64,000 nucleotides of DNA from Deltaproteobacteria bacterium UBA5205 (GCA_002412715.1 DHVP01000024.1:62001-126000), one strand, 5' to 3'; counted from the stretch's first letter, positions 15,992 through 24,875 are shown. Numbers and translations are program-made. The notes: generated by a model not told the origin, from the letters alone.

Positions 15992-18040
15992 ATGGAGAAA
16001 GACCTTCGGGACGAAAACGTTACTGCGTATTTCAGGGATATTGCCCGGGAGACGGGCAGGAAATATCTCAGGGAAGTAAGCAAGCTATCACGAATTATCG
16101 CCAGGGCCAGGAAGGCGGAAGAAGTCCTGGACCGCTACCGGGTCCTTGTCGAGAGTTTTTCCGATGCCATTTTCATGCTGGACGAAGACAGAAAGATACT
16201 CTCGTGCAACGGTGCATTCCGCAGCCTCTTCCAGCTCAGGGAAGATGAGATCGAAAAGAGAACGCTCCGCATTATCACCCGAAGTGACGAAGACTGCGAC
16301 CGGCTGACCGCTCTCATCGACGACATCATCGCCGGAAACAACACCCATGTTTTCCCCTGGGAGTTCGTGAGGAAGGATGGATCGCCCGTGGTCATGGAGG
16401 TCACGGTCTCGAAAGTACGGACCTCTCTTGCCGGTGACGCGGCGCCCCCGGGGGGCTGCGTTTCCATTCTCCACGATATCTCGGAGCGCATTGAGCGCGA
16501 AGACGCCCTTAAGACAGCCGAGGAAAAGTACCGCAATATCTTCGAGAATGCGGCGGAGGGTATTTTCCAGGTGGCTGCGGACGGCCATTACCTGAGTGCG
16601 AACCCGGCTCTTGCAAGTATCTTCGGATTTGATTCACCCCGTCGGATGACGTCAAACCAGGATCTCAGTGCCAGGAAAACCTTCGTCAATCCCGAGGATT
16701 ACCGGCGCCTGATCACAATCCTGCGGGCGCGGGGGTTCGTAGAGAATTTCGAATCGGAGCGATTGAGGACGGATGGCACAAGGATGTGGACGTCAACGAA
16801 CGTTCGCCTCGTAACGGACGGGAAGAGCGGTTCCCACTATTTCGAAGGAACGGTCCGGAACATTACCAGGCGAAAGAACCTCGAGTCTCAACTCAGGCAT
16901 TCCCAGAAAATGGAGGCCATCGGCACGCTCGCCGGCGGCGTCGCACATGATTTCAACAACCTTCTCACCGCTCTCATCGGGTACGGCAATCTTCTCCAGA
17001 TCAAGATGGAAAAGGACAATCCGCTGCGTGTCTATGTGGACCACGTTCTTTCTTCGGCAAAAAGGGCGGTAAACCTGACGAACAGCCTTTTGGCTTTCAG
17101 CAGGAAACAAGCCGTGAACCTTGAACCCAACGGGATCAACGAGATCATAACCGGTGTGCAAAAGCTCCTGGAAAGGCTTCTCCACGAGGATATAGAACTT
17201 TGTGTCCAGCTCTGCCCGAAAGACATTACGATAATGGCCGACCGCACGCAGATCGAGCAGATTCTGATGAACCTATCCACCAATGCCCGGGACGCAATGA
17301 CGAAAACCCGCATCCTGACCATCGCAACCGGGCAGGCATCGATCGATAAGGCCTTCATCGGCAAACACGGCTATGGAAAGGTGGGAACCTATGCCCGGCT
17401 GTCGGTGGCCGATACGGGGCACGGAATAGACGATAAGGTGAAAGAGCATATTTTCGAACCCTTCTTCACCACGAAGGAGGAAGGCAAAGGTACGGGGCTT
17501 GGACTTTCCACGGTATACGGTATCGTGAAACAACATGACGGGTATATTACGGTGGATAGCGAACCGGGCAAGGGAACGACATTCCATCTTTATTTTCCCT
17601 CCGTACGGGTCAAGAGGGAAAAAGCGAGACAGATCGAAGCAAAAATGCCCTCAGGCACGGAGACGATCCTCGTGGCTGAAGACGACGCCGTGACACTCGA
17701 GCTGATGAAGGAGATACTCGGGGAATACGGCTATACCGTGATAGGCGCGGCGGATGGGGAGGAAGCGGTCGGACGTTTTGCACAGCACCGCCACAAAATC
17801 GGGCTGGTTATTATCGATGTGATAATGCCGAAGAAAAACGGCATGGAGGTATACGCCGAAATAAGCGCGCTGGACCCTTCCGTCACGGTCCTCTTTATAA
17901 GCGGCCATGCACACGACATCGTGCTTGACAAGGGCATCATGGAAGGCAGAAACAATTTTCTTTCGAAACCGATAACACCCGACCTGCTGCTTGATAGATT
18001 AAGAACACTTCTCGACAAAAAGGCACGCCCCGCGCCTTAA
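15992..18040 (+). CDS. PAS-PAS hybrid histidine kinase with receiver domain
   Basis: The 682-residue cytoplasmic kinase begins MEKDLRDENVTAYF, 4 bases after the FIST gene. An N-terminal coiled segment is followed by PAS 1 (about 48-165; LVESFSDAIFMLDEDRKIL) and PAS 2 (about 175-295; IFENAAEGIFQVAADGHYL). HisKA has GTLAGGVAHDFNNLL (His near 318), then HATPase (DTGHGIDDKVKEHIFEPFF, GTGLGLSTVYGIV), and a C-terminal receiver domain with Asp near 610 in IIDVIMPKKNG. No transmembrane helix is present, so the signal is intracellular, plausibly delivered by the FIST protein. The DNA-binding partner is not encoded nearby. Confidence 0.93.
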   Translation: MEKDLRDENVTAYFRDIARETGRKYLREVSKLSRIIARARKAEEVLDRYRVLVESFSDAIFMLDEDRKILSCNGAFRSLFQLREDEIEKRTLRIITRSDEDCDRLTALIDDIIAGNNTHVFPWEFVRKDGSPVVMEVTVSKVRTSLAGDAAPPGGCVSILHDISERIEREDALKTAEEKYRNIFENAAEGIFQVAADGHYLSANPALASIFGFDSPRRMTSNQDLSARKTFVNPEDYRRLITILRARGFVENFESERLRTDGTRMWTSTNVRLVTDGKSGSHYFEGTVRNITRRKNLESQLRHSQKMEAIGTLAGGVAHDFNNLLTALIGYGNLLQIKMEKDNPLRVYVDHVLSSAKRAVNLTNSLLAFSRKQAVNLEPNGINEIITGVQKLLERLLHEDIELCVQLCPKDITIMADRTQIEQILMNLSTNARDAMTKTRILTIATGQASIDKAFIGKHGYGKVGTYARLSVADTGHGIDDKVKEHIFEPFFTTKEEGKGTGLGLSTVYGIVKQHDGYITVDSEPGKGTTFHLYFPSVRVKREKARQIEAKMPSGTETILVAEDDAVTLELMKEILGEYGYTVIGAADGEEAVGRFAQHRHKIGLVIIDVIMPKKNGMEVYAEISALDPSVTVLFISGHAHDIVLDKGIMEGRNNFLSKPITPDLLLDRLRTLLDKKARPAP

Positions 18041-18197
18041 TATTCGTCGACCATCCTCTGTATCTGTGCGGGTCTCGAAGTCTTTGTCAGGGCAAGCATT
18101 GCCTGTCGCTCTTCACGGTAAGGTTCAGGAAATGGATCCGAATTGTCTCGTCCTGATTGTTTTATTCCACATTTCATGTTTCCGGTGTAAAGTATCG

Positions 18198-18317
18198 GAT
18201 AATACAAATCCCGTTCAAGGGGCAGATATGAATTTCGGCATTCTCGTTTTTCCCGGAGTTGAGGAATTGTATGGGATATTCTTGGTATGTGGGCGAGACA
18301 CGCAGACGAATATCTGA
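18198..18317 (+). pseudogene. Possible purQ-like 5' remnant with promoter-like box and ribosome site
   Basis: This 306-base gap (18041-18346) holds no full gene. At 18228-18317 a 29-codon frame starts MNFGILVFPG, very like the start of PurQ (MKFGxxVFPGSNC), then departs from that family and stops. AAGGGG lies 5 bases before the ATG, and GATAAT at 18198-18203 could be a -10 box. It may be a deletion remnant of purQ, or an unrelated leader peptide; ten matching residues are weak evidence. Confidence 0.25.
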
Positions 18318-18346
18318 AGCGCAAGACTTGATCGGAGGTGGCTGCC

Positions 18347-18793
18347 ATGAAATGCGTCAATATTCATCACGTCGGTCTATGGGTCAGAGATATGGACGGG
18401 ATGGTCGCTTTTTTCACCGGGACAATGGGATTTCGCTTGCTGACCCGAAACCCCCGTGGCAGTATGGGGCCCGGGGAACGGGCGATGGTTGACGCGGGAG
18501 ACGGTCAGTTCGTAGAGCTTCTAACGGAGCCGAATGTTGCGCCTCGCCCCGATTTTCCCGTTCATCCGGCCGGGCATGTAGCCGGGGTCCTCCACCTGTG
18601 CCTGAGAGTGACGGATCTTCCCGCCTGGAAAGAGAAGCTGTGTTCCGGGGGGTACGATGTGACGGGGCCTGTTCCCGAGACAGGTTTCGGCAGTACGGAG
18701 CTCGGGATGCTCCGGCTCATGTTCTTCACCGGGCCCGAAGGACTGGGCTTCGAACTGTTCGAATTCGAGGAGGAACTCCCGATCAAAAAGTGA
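18347..18793 (+). CDS. VOC-family (glyoxalase/dioxygenase fold) protein
   Basis: This 148-residue vicinal-oxygen-chelate protein has two beta-alpha-beta-beta-beta units. The first reads VNIHHVGLWVRDMDGMVAFFTGTMGFRL with a metal-ligand-type His. HLCLRVTDLPAWKEKLCSGG opens the second, and a C-terminal FFTGPEGLGFELFEFEEEL supplies the Glu. These match the metal-binding positions of glyoxalase I-like enzymes, but the substrate cannot be deduced. The ATG at 18347 is preferred over a GTG at 18338 because GGAGG (18334-18338) is correctly spaced only for the ATG. A radical SAM gene follows 74 bases later. Confidence 0.88.
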   Translation: MKCVNIHHVGLWVRDMDGMVAFFTGTMGFRLLTRNPRGSMGPGERAMVDAGDGQFVELLTEPNVAPRPDFPVHPAGHVAGVLHLCLRVTDLPAWKEKLCSGGYDVTGPVPETGFGSTELGMLRLMFFTGPEGLGFELFEFEEELPIKK

Positions 18794-18867
18794 CCCTTCA
18801 GACGGCCCGCGCATGGAAGATTTGCATTCGGGCAGGAAACGATGGACAATATGGCAGGTTCAAAACG

Positions 18868-19860
18868 ATGGTCGTACCGGTCTTTCTCCCCCATTCAGGC
18901 TGCAATGAACGCTGTATCTACTGTCACCAGGGATACATCACGGACGTTGGCGAAAAGAGTTTCAAGGCACGGGTCGACAGCGCCCTTCGGGGCCGGGTCG
19001 AGCCCTGCGAGGTGGGTCTCTTCGGCGGCAACATCTTCGGGATGGAGCCCGCCCTCCTTGAAAGGCTTTTTTCCTGTTTCGACGAACATCGCGGGGTGGT
19101 AAAAAGTTTCCGCCTCTCAACGAAGCCGGTGCCTCTTCGGGACGAAACCATCGCCATCCTCAAGAGAAACGGGGTCGACATCATCGAACTGGGCATACCG
19201 ACGTTCAACGACGCCATTCTTGCCGCCGTCAACAGGGCTCACACCGCGCAGGATCTTTTTCTGGCATATGAGAGGCTCAGCGGCGAGGGATTCAGGCTCG
19301 CCCTCCAATTTATGGTAGGTTTGCCCGGCGAGTCACAAGGCGATATCGAGGAAACGGTGGCGAACATGATCAGGCTCCGGCCGGTCTATATCCGCATCTA
19401 TCCCCTCGTCGTCCTGAGGAACACACCGCTCTTCGCGCTCTACTCAAGGGGTGATTTCGTCCCCATCCCCTTTGATGAAGCTCTCGACCGGGCCTGTCTT
19501 ATCTATCTCAATGCGATGAAACACAACATCGACATTGTCAATGTGGGTCTTACGGACAACGAAATGGTCAGGGACATGGTCGCCGGCGGGTTCTACCATC
19601 CGGCCTACGGTTTCCTTGTTCAATCACGAATATTCCGCAGGGCCGTTGAGGGCGCACTCAAAAGGCTTGACGGTCCGAAAGGGATCACGGTTATCCTCCA
19701 CAACAACGATATCCCCCTGCTTGTAGGCCACAGACGGGAAAACCTGTCAAAGTTCGCCGCGATGGGACTTAAATTGCGCTGGGAGCCCTCGGGAGAAAGG
19801 CGAGGCACCTTCGAGATCGTAAGCGGGACACAGAGGATCGAAGCATCGGTGGTTGATTGA
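18868..19860 (+). CDS. Radical SAM protein (Elp3/COG1243-like)
   Basis: The 330-residue protein opens MVVPVFLPHSGCNERCIYC, giving the radical SAM CxxxCxxC cluster within 20 residues. SxxE-type elements follow (GLFGGNIFGMEP, VDIIELGIPTFNDAILAAVNR), as does QFMVGLPGESQGDIEET. The arrangement matches the Elp3-like radical SAM family but without an acetyltransferase domain, so it is not tRNA-modifying Elp3 itself. The substrate is unknown. The reading frame is open for another 90 codons upstream over the VOC gene, but no in-frame ATG exists there and the upstream residues are not protein-like. A FLPHSGC start is typical for this family. Confidence 0.87.
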   Translation: MVVPVFLPHSGCNERCIYCHQGYITDVGEKSFKARVDSALRGRVEPCEVGLFGGNIFGMEPALLERLFSCFDEHRGVVKSFRLSTKPVPLRDETIAILKRNGVDIIELGIPTFNDAILAAVNRAHTAQDLFLAYERLSGEGFRLALQFMVGLPGESQGDIEETVANMIRLRPVYIRIYPLVVLRNTPLFALYSRGDFVPIPFDEALDRACLIYLNAMKHNIDIVNVGLTDNEMVRDMVAGGFYHPAYGFLVQSRIFRRAVEGALKRLDGPKGITVILHNNDIPLLVGHRRENLSKFAAMGLKLRWEPSGERRGTFEIVSGTQRIEASVVD

Positions 19861-19908
19861 CCAATCTGCCTGATTGAGCCCGGAGTCGGTAAATCGGGAC
19901 ACGTCCCC

Positions 19909-21315
19909 TTACCATTTGTCTGTTACCAGCCCCGAAACCCCTTCATAGACAATAGGCTCATTGAGTGACTCGGCGGAGACTTCCCTGAAGAGCTTTTTCC
20001 TGTCGACGCCGATGAGGGAAACGAGGCGCAGGAAGAAACGGATTCGGTCGCGGGCGGATATACGTCTCGGGATGGTGGTGTTGAGCTGGCAAAAGGCCTT
20101 TTTGAGGATATCCGCGGTGACCCTGGCGAAGCGGATGTCCTCAACATCGAGAAACAAGAAGCCCCCGGAGTCGAGGACGAAGATGTTGCAGGCCTTTAAA
20201 TCCCTGTGAGTGATGTTCCATGTCATGGCATCCAGGAAAAAGGCGGTGAGGGCGTCGATAAAAAGTTTGCGCCGCCTCGTGTCCATGGCGTCATAATTTC
20301 TGTCGAGATAACGGTCCAGTTCTTCTCCCCGGCCCGTTAGGTCTTCCATGGCTATGTACCCGCCGGCACCTCGGGCAGGGATGGCCGCGCAGAATGCAGC
20401 CGGTGTCACAGCCTTGTGCATGTATTCCAGAACGACGTGATTTCTCCATGCGGTCTTGAGGCGTCGCGTTCCCGAGTATGTTTTTCTCACGTGGCCGGCG
20501 AAGCTCTCCACCTTTACCTTCCTGTCACTCTTGAGCGTTGCCACGTACGCGCCGTCGGCGCACTCTTCCCGGCCGCGTATGAAGAGGTCTGTTCCCTGCC
20601 GGCGAACGACGGAGGTGTCCCGGAAGGCCCGTGTCATTTTGTTCACTACCCATCTGCCGCGCAAGGTTTCCACGGCATCCGTCGTTTTCTTTCTCATTTC
20701 GGGGCTTGCCGCGTACCGGCTGAAGAAGATGTCCCTTTCGCGGGGATTTATATCATAATAGATGGTGCCCAGAGCATGTGTCAGGTTGGCCAGTTCGTCG
20801 TTGTCGGAAAAGGACCTCCTGACGCTAACCTTGTGCAGGTCCACGAGATGAAGCTTTTTCCCTGAAACCAGAATATTGTCAAGGTGCAGGTCATCGTGGC
20901 GGACTTTCTTTTCCTTGAGCAGGAGGAGGAAATCGGCGAGCTGATTGAGAAGGCCCTCCCGGTCCGGGTCCTTCTTCATGAGGACGAGGAGGGTTGTCCC
21001 GTCGATAAAGTCTTCCGCGATGGCAGAGACCCTGTCGCCAATGCCGTATCCCAGCGGAACGGGGGCGGGGACCCCGATCGATGCGAGCCTTCGGGCGATG
21101 ATGAATTCCTTCTTGCCCCGTGGGGCGAAAAGGGAACGTATGCGCCCGGCCACCCCTTTTTCGCTGAAGGTCTTGATGAACACCTTTTGCCCGTCCGATT
21201 CGCAAACCCGGTAGCTTCGCCTTTCGCCCCGGGGATGCGTGAGGTCTTTGAGGAGGGGAAGGAGACGTTCGTTTTCCAGGAACCAGGTGAATTCTCTTGA
21301 GGGTAACTCTTTCAT
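19909..21315 (-). CDS. Tandem LPS-kinase-like protein (two Kdo/WaaP-type kinase domains)
   Basis: This 468-residue protein contains two protein-kinase-fold domains of the lipopolysaccharide-kinase type. Domain 1 (about residues 30-225) has a lysine in VFIKTFSEKG, then VRHDDLHLDNILV as catalytic loop and LHLVDLHKVS as the metal-binding segment. Domain 2 (about 250-455) has HVRKTYSG, THRDLKACNIFVL and FLFLDVEDIRF. Single-domain relatives (WaaP, KdkA) phosphorylate heptose or Kdo in the LPS inner core. The start ATG with GGAAGA upstream excludes a 62-codon extension into the promoter region. It faces a methyltransferase gene and ends the LPS cluster. Both domains look catalytically plausible, so two sugars could be phosphorylated. 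Confidence 0.85.
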   Translation of the reverse strand: MKELPSREFTWFLENERLLPLLKDLTHPRGERRSYRVCESDGQKVFIKTFSEKGVAGRIRSLFAPRGKKEFIIARRLASIGVPAPVPLGYGIGDRVSAIAEDFIDGTTLLVLMKKDPDREGLLNQLADFLLLLKEKKVRHDDLHLDNILVSGKKLHLVDLHKVSVRRSFSDNDELANLTHALGTIYYDINPRERDIFFSRYAASPEMRKKTTDAVETLRGRWVVNKMTRAFRDTSVVRRQGTDLFIRGREECADGAYVATLKSDRKVKVESFAGHVRKTYSGTRRLKTAWRNHVVLEYMHKAVTPAAFCAAIPARGAGGYIAMEDLTGRGEELDRYLDRNYDAMDTRRRKLFIDALTAFFLDAMTWNITHRDLKACNIFVLDSGGFLFLDVEDIRFARVTADILKKAFCQLNTTIPRRISARDRIRFFLRLVSLIGVDRKKLFREVSAESLNEPIVYEGVSGLVTDKW

Positions 21316-21345
21316 ATTCTTCCGGTGGTGAGTCCGTTGAAAATC

Positions 21346-21426
21346 ACTATACAACAGAGAGTCACAAATAACCAGAGCATTTGTGGCGTTATTTGTATTG
21401 ACATCAGGATGCACTAGGGTGAAAAT
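21346..21426. promoter_or_regulatory. Divergent promoter region with inverted repeats
   Basis: On the plus strand TTGACA (21398-21403), 17 bases and GAAAAT (21421-21426) drive the methyltransferase. On the minus strand TATAGT (21351-21346) may serve the kinase gene. Between them ACAAATAAC (21364-21372) and GTTATTTGT (21388-21396) form a perfect 9-base inverted repeat, and CACAAAT/ATTTGTG (21363-21369/21379-21385) a second dyad. This gives three ATTTGT half-sites that could bind a shared regulator. Confidence 0.5.
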
Positions 21427-21475
21427 ATGGCGTTTTCCATACGATAGAAAATAGAAGGAAGAGGTGCCGACACTT

Positions 21476-22195
21476 ATGGGTGGAATCGTCAAAGAGGCCA
21501 AACGGGGAATCAGAAAGGTAAGGAAGTTTCTCGACCAACGCCCTTACAGTAATCCGAAGCTGGAGAAGGACATCGTTACCGGTTTCCACAGGCTGTACTA
21601 TGACGCGGCCTCGCTGGGAAAGACCTGGAAAAACACCCGCTGGCTCGGTATATATACACAGAAATGCCCTCTTGACCTGTGGATCTACCAGGAGACCCTC
21701 TGGGATACCCGTCCCGATGTCATCGTCGAATGCGGCACCGCCGAGGGAGGGACTACTCTCTATCTCGCCTCCATGTGTGACCTCATCGGCAGCGGCAGGA
21801 TCGTCAGCGTCGATATCGACACAAAGCCGAAAAGGCCTGCCCATCCCAGGATCACCTACTTAAGCGGCTCCTCGACCGCTCCCGACGTCTTTGCCGCGGT
21901 GAAGAAGCACATCGCCCGGGATGAGAAGGTCATGGTTATCCTCGACTCCGACCACAGCAAGAAGCACGTCGATGAAGAGTTGAAGATCTACAGTAATCTT
22001 GTTTCCCGGGACTGCTACCTCATCGTGGAGGATTCCAACGTCAACGGCCACCCGGTTCTCCCGGACCACGGCCCCGGCCCCATGGAGGCCATCGATGAAT
22101 TCCTGCAAAAGGATAACCGCTTCATCATCGATGACGGAAAAGAAAAGTTCTACATGACCTTCAACCCGCGCGGATATTTGAAGAGAGTGAAGTAA
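21476..22195 (+). CDS. CmcI-like (cephalosporin hydroxylase family) methyltransferase-fold protein
   Basis: The ~239-residue protein has a Rossmann methyltransferase core: PDVIVECGTAEGGTTLYLASMCDL (SAM loop), RIVSVDID, KVMVILDSDHSKKHVDEEL and DCYLIVEDSNVNGHP. This is the signature of the CmcI family. CmcI relatives in glycan clusters are believed to O-methylate sugars. The preferred start is ATG at 21476; a GTG at 21464 is also possible because the GAAGGAAGAGG region overlaps both. It is the only plus-strand gene in the LPS cluster and is transcribed divergently from the tandem kinase. Methylation of a terminal sugar could cap a chain, but the substrate is unknown. Confidence 0.85.
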   Translation: MGGIVKEAKRGIRKVRKFLDQRPYSNPKLEKDIVTGFHRLYYDAASLGKTWKNTRWLGIYTQKCPLDLWIYQETLWDTRPDVIVECGTAEGGTTLYLASMCDLIGSGRIVSVDIDTKPKRPAHPRITYLSGSSTAPDVFAAVKKHIARDEKVMVILDSDHSKKHVDEELKIYSNLVSRDCYLIVEDSNVNGHPVLPDHGPGPMEAIDEFLQKDNRFIIDDGKEKFYMTFNPRGYLKRVK

Positions 22196-22283
22196 AGACA
22201 GTCCGGGGTTAGAACGAAACGCTTCGGTCGTCCTTCTTTGAAGACGATGGGGATTTACCTTTTTTATACCGAAACCCGAAACT

Positions 22284-23267
22284 CTAGACTGTCTTCAGGA
22301 TCTTCACCAGTTTTGGGGCACAGGCTTGGACTGTATAGTCTTTCAGGACCGTTTGTCGGCCCTTGGGGCTCATTTCTTTTCTCAGGGCGGGGTTGGTGAT
22401 GAGGGTCGACAGTCTCTCAAGCCACTCCTCGGGTGAACGCGCATAGAAGCCGCTTACGCCGTCTGTTACGACGTCTTTGTTGACGCCCACGGGGGTGCAG
22501 ACGGCCGGGACGGCGACGCCGAAGTACTGGAGGATCTTGAGGCCGCATTTGCCTTCGGACCACAGGTCGTTCACAAGGGGCATGAGGCCGATGTCCATGT
22601 CCTGAAGGTCTGCTATTTCCGTCTGTCGCGACCATATCTTTTTGATGACGGGAATGTTGTCACAGTCGATGAATACGTCACAGACGATGCTCAGTTCGGC
22701 TTCGGGGTGTCTTTTTCCGAGTTCCTCGAATACGGGTTTCATCTTCTCCATGTAGTGGATGCTGCCGTGGTCGCCTATCCATCCGATCGTGACCCGTTCT
22801 TTCTTTTTGGTGTAGTCTTTGGGGATGTAACGGTCGGCGTCTATGGCGGTGGGGATGACCGCCACCCTGTCGGTGAAGGCGCGGGTCTGCTCCATAAGAA
22901 AACGGTTGCCGGCTATGACGAAGTCGGAGGCCTTCACCATGTCGGCGAACCTTTTCATCCGTGTTTTCGAATGGGGCGAACCTGCCTTTGAATTGCGGTA
23001 CATGACGGAATCGTCGAAGTCGTAGACGATCTTCCGGGCCCGTCTCCGAACCAGGGAGAGAATTGGTCCGCTGAAGCGTTTTCGCTGGAGGACGAGACAA
23101 TCATACCGGGGCAGGCCGCTAAAAAACCTGGCCAATTCCGCCGGGGTGCCCGGGTACGCACTTACCTCGGTTTCGATACCTTCCGCGTTGAGGTACGGGA
23201 TAAACTGCAGGACACGGTAACGGCTTGCCGCCACCTGTTCTCCCTGGATCAGGAAGAGCACTTTCAT
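22284..23267 (-). CDS. Glycosyltransferase, GT4-like
   Basis: This 327-residue GT-B enzyme has an N-terminal half MKVLFLIQGEQVAASRYRVLQF and a C-terminal donor domain with TIGWIGDHGSIHYMEKMKPVFEE, DIGLMPLVNDLWSEGKCGLKILQYF and an EGKCG...K acidic/lysine pair like the EX7E region of GT4 enzymes. It presumably transfers a sugar from a nucleotide donor at the inner membrane. The ATG overlaps the stop of the upstream glycosyltransferase gene (ATGA). A 32-codon extension has no family similarity. It is the last gene of a tightly packed minus-strand run. Confidence 0.88.
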   Translation of the reverse strand: MKVLFLIQGEQVAASRYRVLQFIPYLNAEGIETEVSAYPGTPAELARFFSGLPRYDCLVLQRKRFSGPILSLVRRRARKIVYDFDDSVMYRNSKAGSPHSKTRMKRFADMVKASDFVIAGNRFLMEQTRAFTDRVAVIPTAIDADRYIPKDYTKKKERVTIGWIGDHGSIHYMEKMKPVFEELGKRHPEAELSIVCDVFIDCDNIPVIKKIWSRQTEIADLQDMDIGLMPLVNDLWSEGKCGLKILQYFGVAVPAVCTPVGVNKDVVTDGVSGFYARSPEEWLERLSTLITNPALRKEMSPKGRQTVLKDYTVQACAPKLVKILKTV

Positions 23268-24223
23268 ACAAAATCCCTGTCGAGGATCGATTCTATGTAT
23301 TCCGGTGTTACTCTGCACGCCTCTTGGATTTGCCTGCGCTCCCTGAGGATATGGGGCATGCACAGATAGCCAGCCGCGGTACCTCTGAGGTAATGGAAGG
23401 TTCTCAGTTTCCAGAAGTTCTTGAGGATTCTCCTCAGAAAGACGTCCATCCGGTTGCCGACGATGGCGGGAAGGTTCTTCCTGATGAGCTCGCCGGGCAT
23501 GTTCTTCCAGAAAAACAGCGTGGAGTTGCGGTTGTTGAGATAGGTGGGGCGATAGCGCCGCTTTTTTATCGTGGCGCCGACCATGTGGTAGCCCACCGCT
23601 CGCGACACGTAAAGGGCCTTGTAACCGGCAAGCTGGGCCCTGAAGGCCAGGTCCACATCCTCGAAGGAGGCGAAGAAGACCTCGTCGAAGAGTCCGATGT
23701 CATCGAACATGGTCTTCCGGTACATGGATGCGCCGGCGTTGACGCCGAAGACAAACTGCTCCTCATCATACTGGCCGAGGTCATTTTCACCGGCCCCCAC
23801 GATCTCCACATGGCCATCGAGGTTGACCCTGATCGCCAGCACGTTGATCCGTTCGCGTTCATGCCAGCGCATCAGCTTGGGGCCCGCGGAGCCCGCATCA
23901 GGATGGTTTCGGAGAGAAGTGAGAAGCTCCTCCATCCACCGCGTGTCGAGTTCGATATCGTTGTTGAGGAGGCATACGTATTCTCCCCGGGAGGCTTCGA
24001 TGCCCCTGTTCACGGGATAGGCAAATCCGTAATTCCTGTCCAGGGAGACAATTCTCACTTCCGGATAGGCGTCGCGAAGGAGCCTCAGGGAGCAGTCGCG
24101 GGACCCGTTATCCACGACGATGACCTCGAAGTCCCGGAAGGTCTGTTTGCGAAGGGTGTCAAGGCACATGGGCAGGAGATGCCCGCCGTTGAGATTGGGG
24201 ATAACGACGCTTACCTCGGGCAC
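23264..24223 (-). CDS. Glycosyltransferase family 2 (rhamnosyltransferase-like)
   Basis: The 319-residue GT-A enzyme begins VSVVIPNLNGGHLLPMCLDTLRKQT and has VVDNGSRD and the donor/metal motif CLLNNDIELD. A C-terminal FDEVFFASFEDVDLAFRAQLAGYKA (ED motif) is characteristic of the rhamnosyltransferase-like branch (WcaA/RfbN type). The start is a GTG whose G overlaps the TAG stop of the methyltransferase gene upstream. It acts in assembly of the surface glycan; the acceptor is unknown. Confidence 0.92.
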   Translation of the reverse strand: MPEVSVVIPNLNGGHLLPMCLDTLRKQTFRDFEVIVVDNGSRDCSLRLLRDAYPEVRIVSLDRNYGFAYPVNRGIEASRGEYVCLLNNDIELDTRWMEELLTSLRNHPDAGSAGPKLMRWHERERINVLAIRVNLDGHVEIVGAGENDLGQYDEEQFVFGVNAGASMYRKTMFDDIGLFDEVFFASFEDVDLAFRAQLAGYKALYVSRAVGYHMVGATIKKRRYRPTYLNNRNSTLFFWKNMPGELIRKNLPAIVGNRMDVFLRRILKNFWKLRTFHYLRGTAAGYLCMPHILRERRQIQEACRVTPEYIESILDRDFV

Positions 24224-24873
24224 TATGCAACCTCCCTTGTCTTTCGCGCGCTGAGAATATACTGCCTCACGAGCAGTTCGATGAGCCTGTTGCCGCAGAG
24301 CGTGTTAAACCCCTTGAGCCATCCTGCACCGGAGGGTCTTTTCACGATCCTGTCGACCTCATACCCTGCGTCCGCGACCATCTCCCGAACAGACCGAAGG
24401 GTGAAGAAACGCAGGTGTGTCCTGTCCATGATGCCGTCGTCGCAATACTCCCATCGTCCTTTGAAGGCAAGCTTCTTGATGATGCGGTAGTGGCGGATAT
24501 TGGGTATGCTCACAACGATGCTGCCCCCTGTCCGTAAGAGCCTGTTGTGTTTGCGAAGGACACTCCAGGGGTCCCGAAGATGCTCCAGGACGTCGCCGTA
24601 AAGGATACAGTCGAAATGGCCGTCTTCATAGGGAAGGTCCATCGTTTCCACGTCGCCGATATAGAGGGCATCGTAGTATTGCCGGGCCGATCGGGCAACA
24701 TCGTCCACGATCTCGATCCCTGCCACCTCCGAAACCCCTGCGGCCTTCAGCTCCTTTCCCGTCAGGCCGCCCGCTGAGCCCACTTCAAGGATGCGGTTCG
24801 CGCCTTCCTGTACAAGGCCGATCATGTCATGACGGACGCTGAAATAGTAGGGTGATCCGGAAGTCTCCGCCAT
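24223..24873 (-). CDS. SAM-dependent methyltransferase, class I
   Basis: The 216-residue enzyme shows motif I NRILEVGSAGGLTGKELKAAG, then GIEIVDDVARSA. The post-I segment YGDVLEHLRDPWSVLRKHNRLLRTGG is of the UbiE/COQ5-like type. The ATG at 24873 is preferred to a GTG at 24879 because GAGG lies 5 bases before it. It is embedded between two glycosyltransferase genes with overlapping or touching ends, so methylation of a sugar or terminal modification of the glycan is the likely role. Confidence 0.88.
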   Translation of the reverse strand: MAETSGSPYYFSVRHDMIGLVQEGANRILEVGSAGGLTGKELKAAGVSEVAGIEIVDDVARSARQYYDALYIGDVETMDLPYEDGHFDCILYGDVLEHLRDPWSVLRKHNRLLRTGGSIVVSIPNIRHYRIIKKLAFKGRWEYCDDGIMDRTHLRFFTLRSVREMVADAGYEVDRIVKRPSGAGWLKGFNTLCGNRLIELLVRQYILSARKTREVA

Positions 24874-24875
24874 GT

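Noticed and set aside
18598..18867. 90-codon N-terminal extension of the radical SAM gene
   Set aside because: It overlaps the VOC gene in another frame, contains no in-frame ATG near the domain and is not protein-like.
23225..24490. 421-codon plus-strand open frame opposite two glycosyltransferase genes
   Set aside because: The minus-strand genes have motifs and overlapping ATGA junctions; the antisense protein has none.
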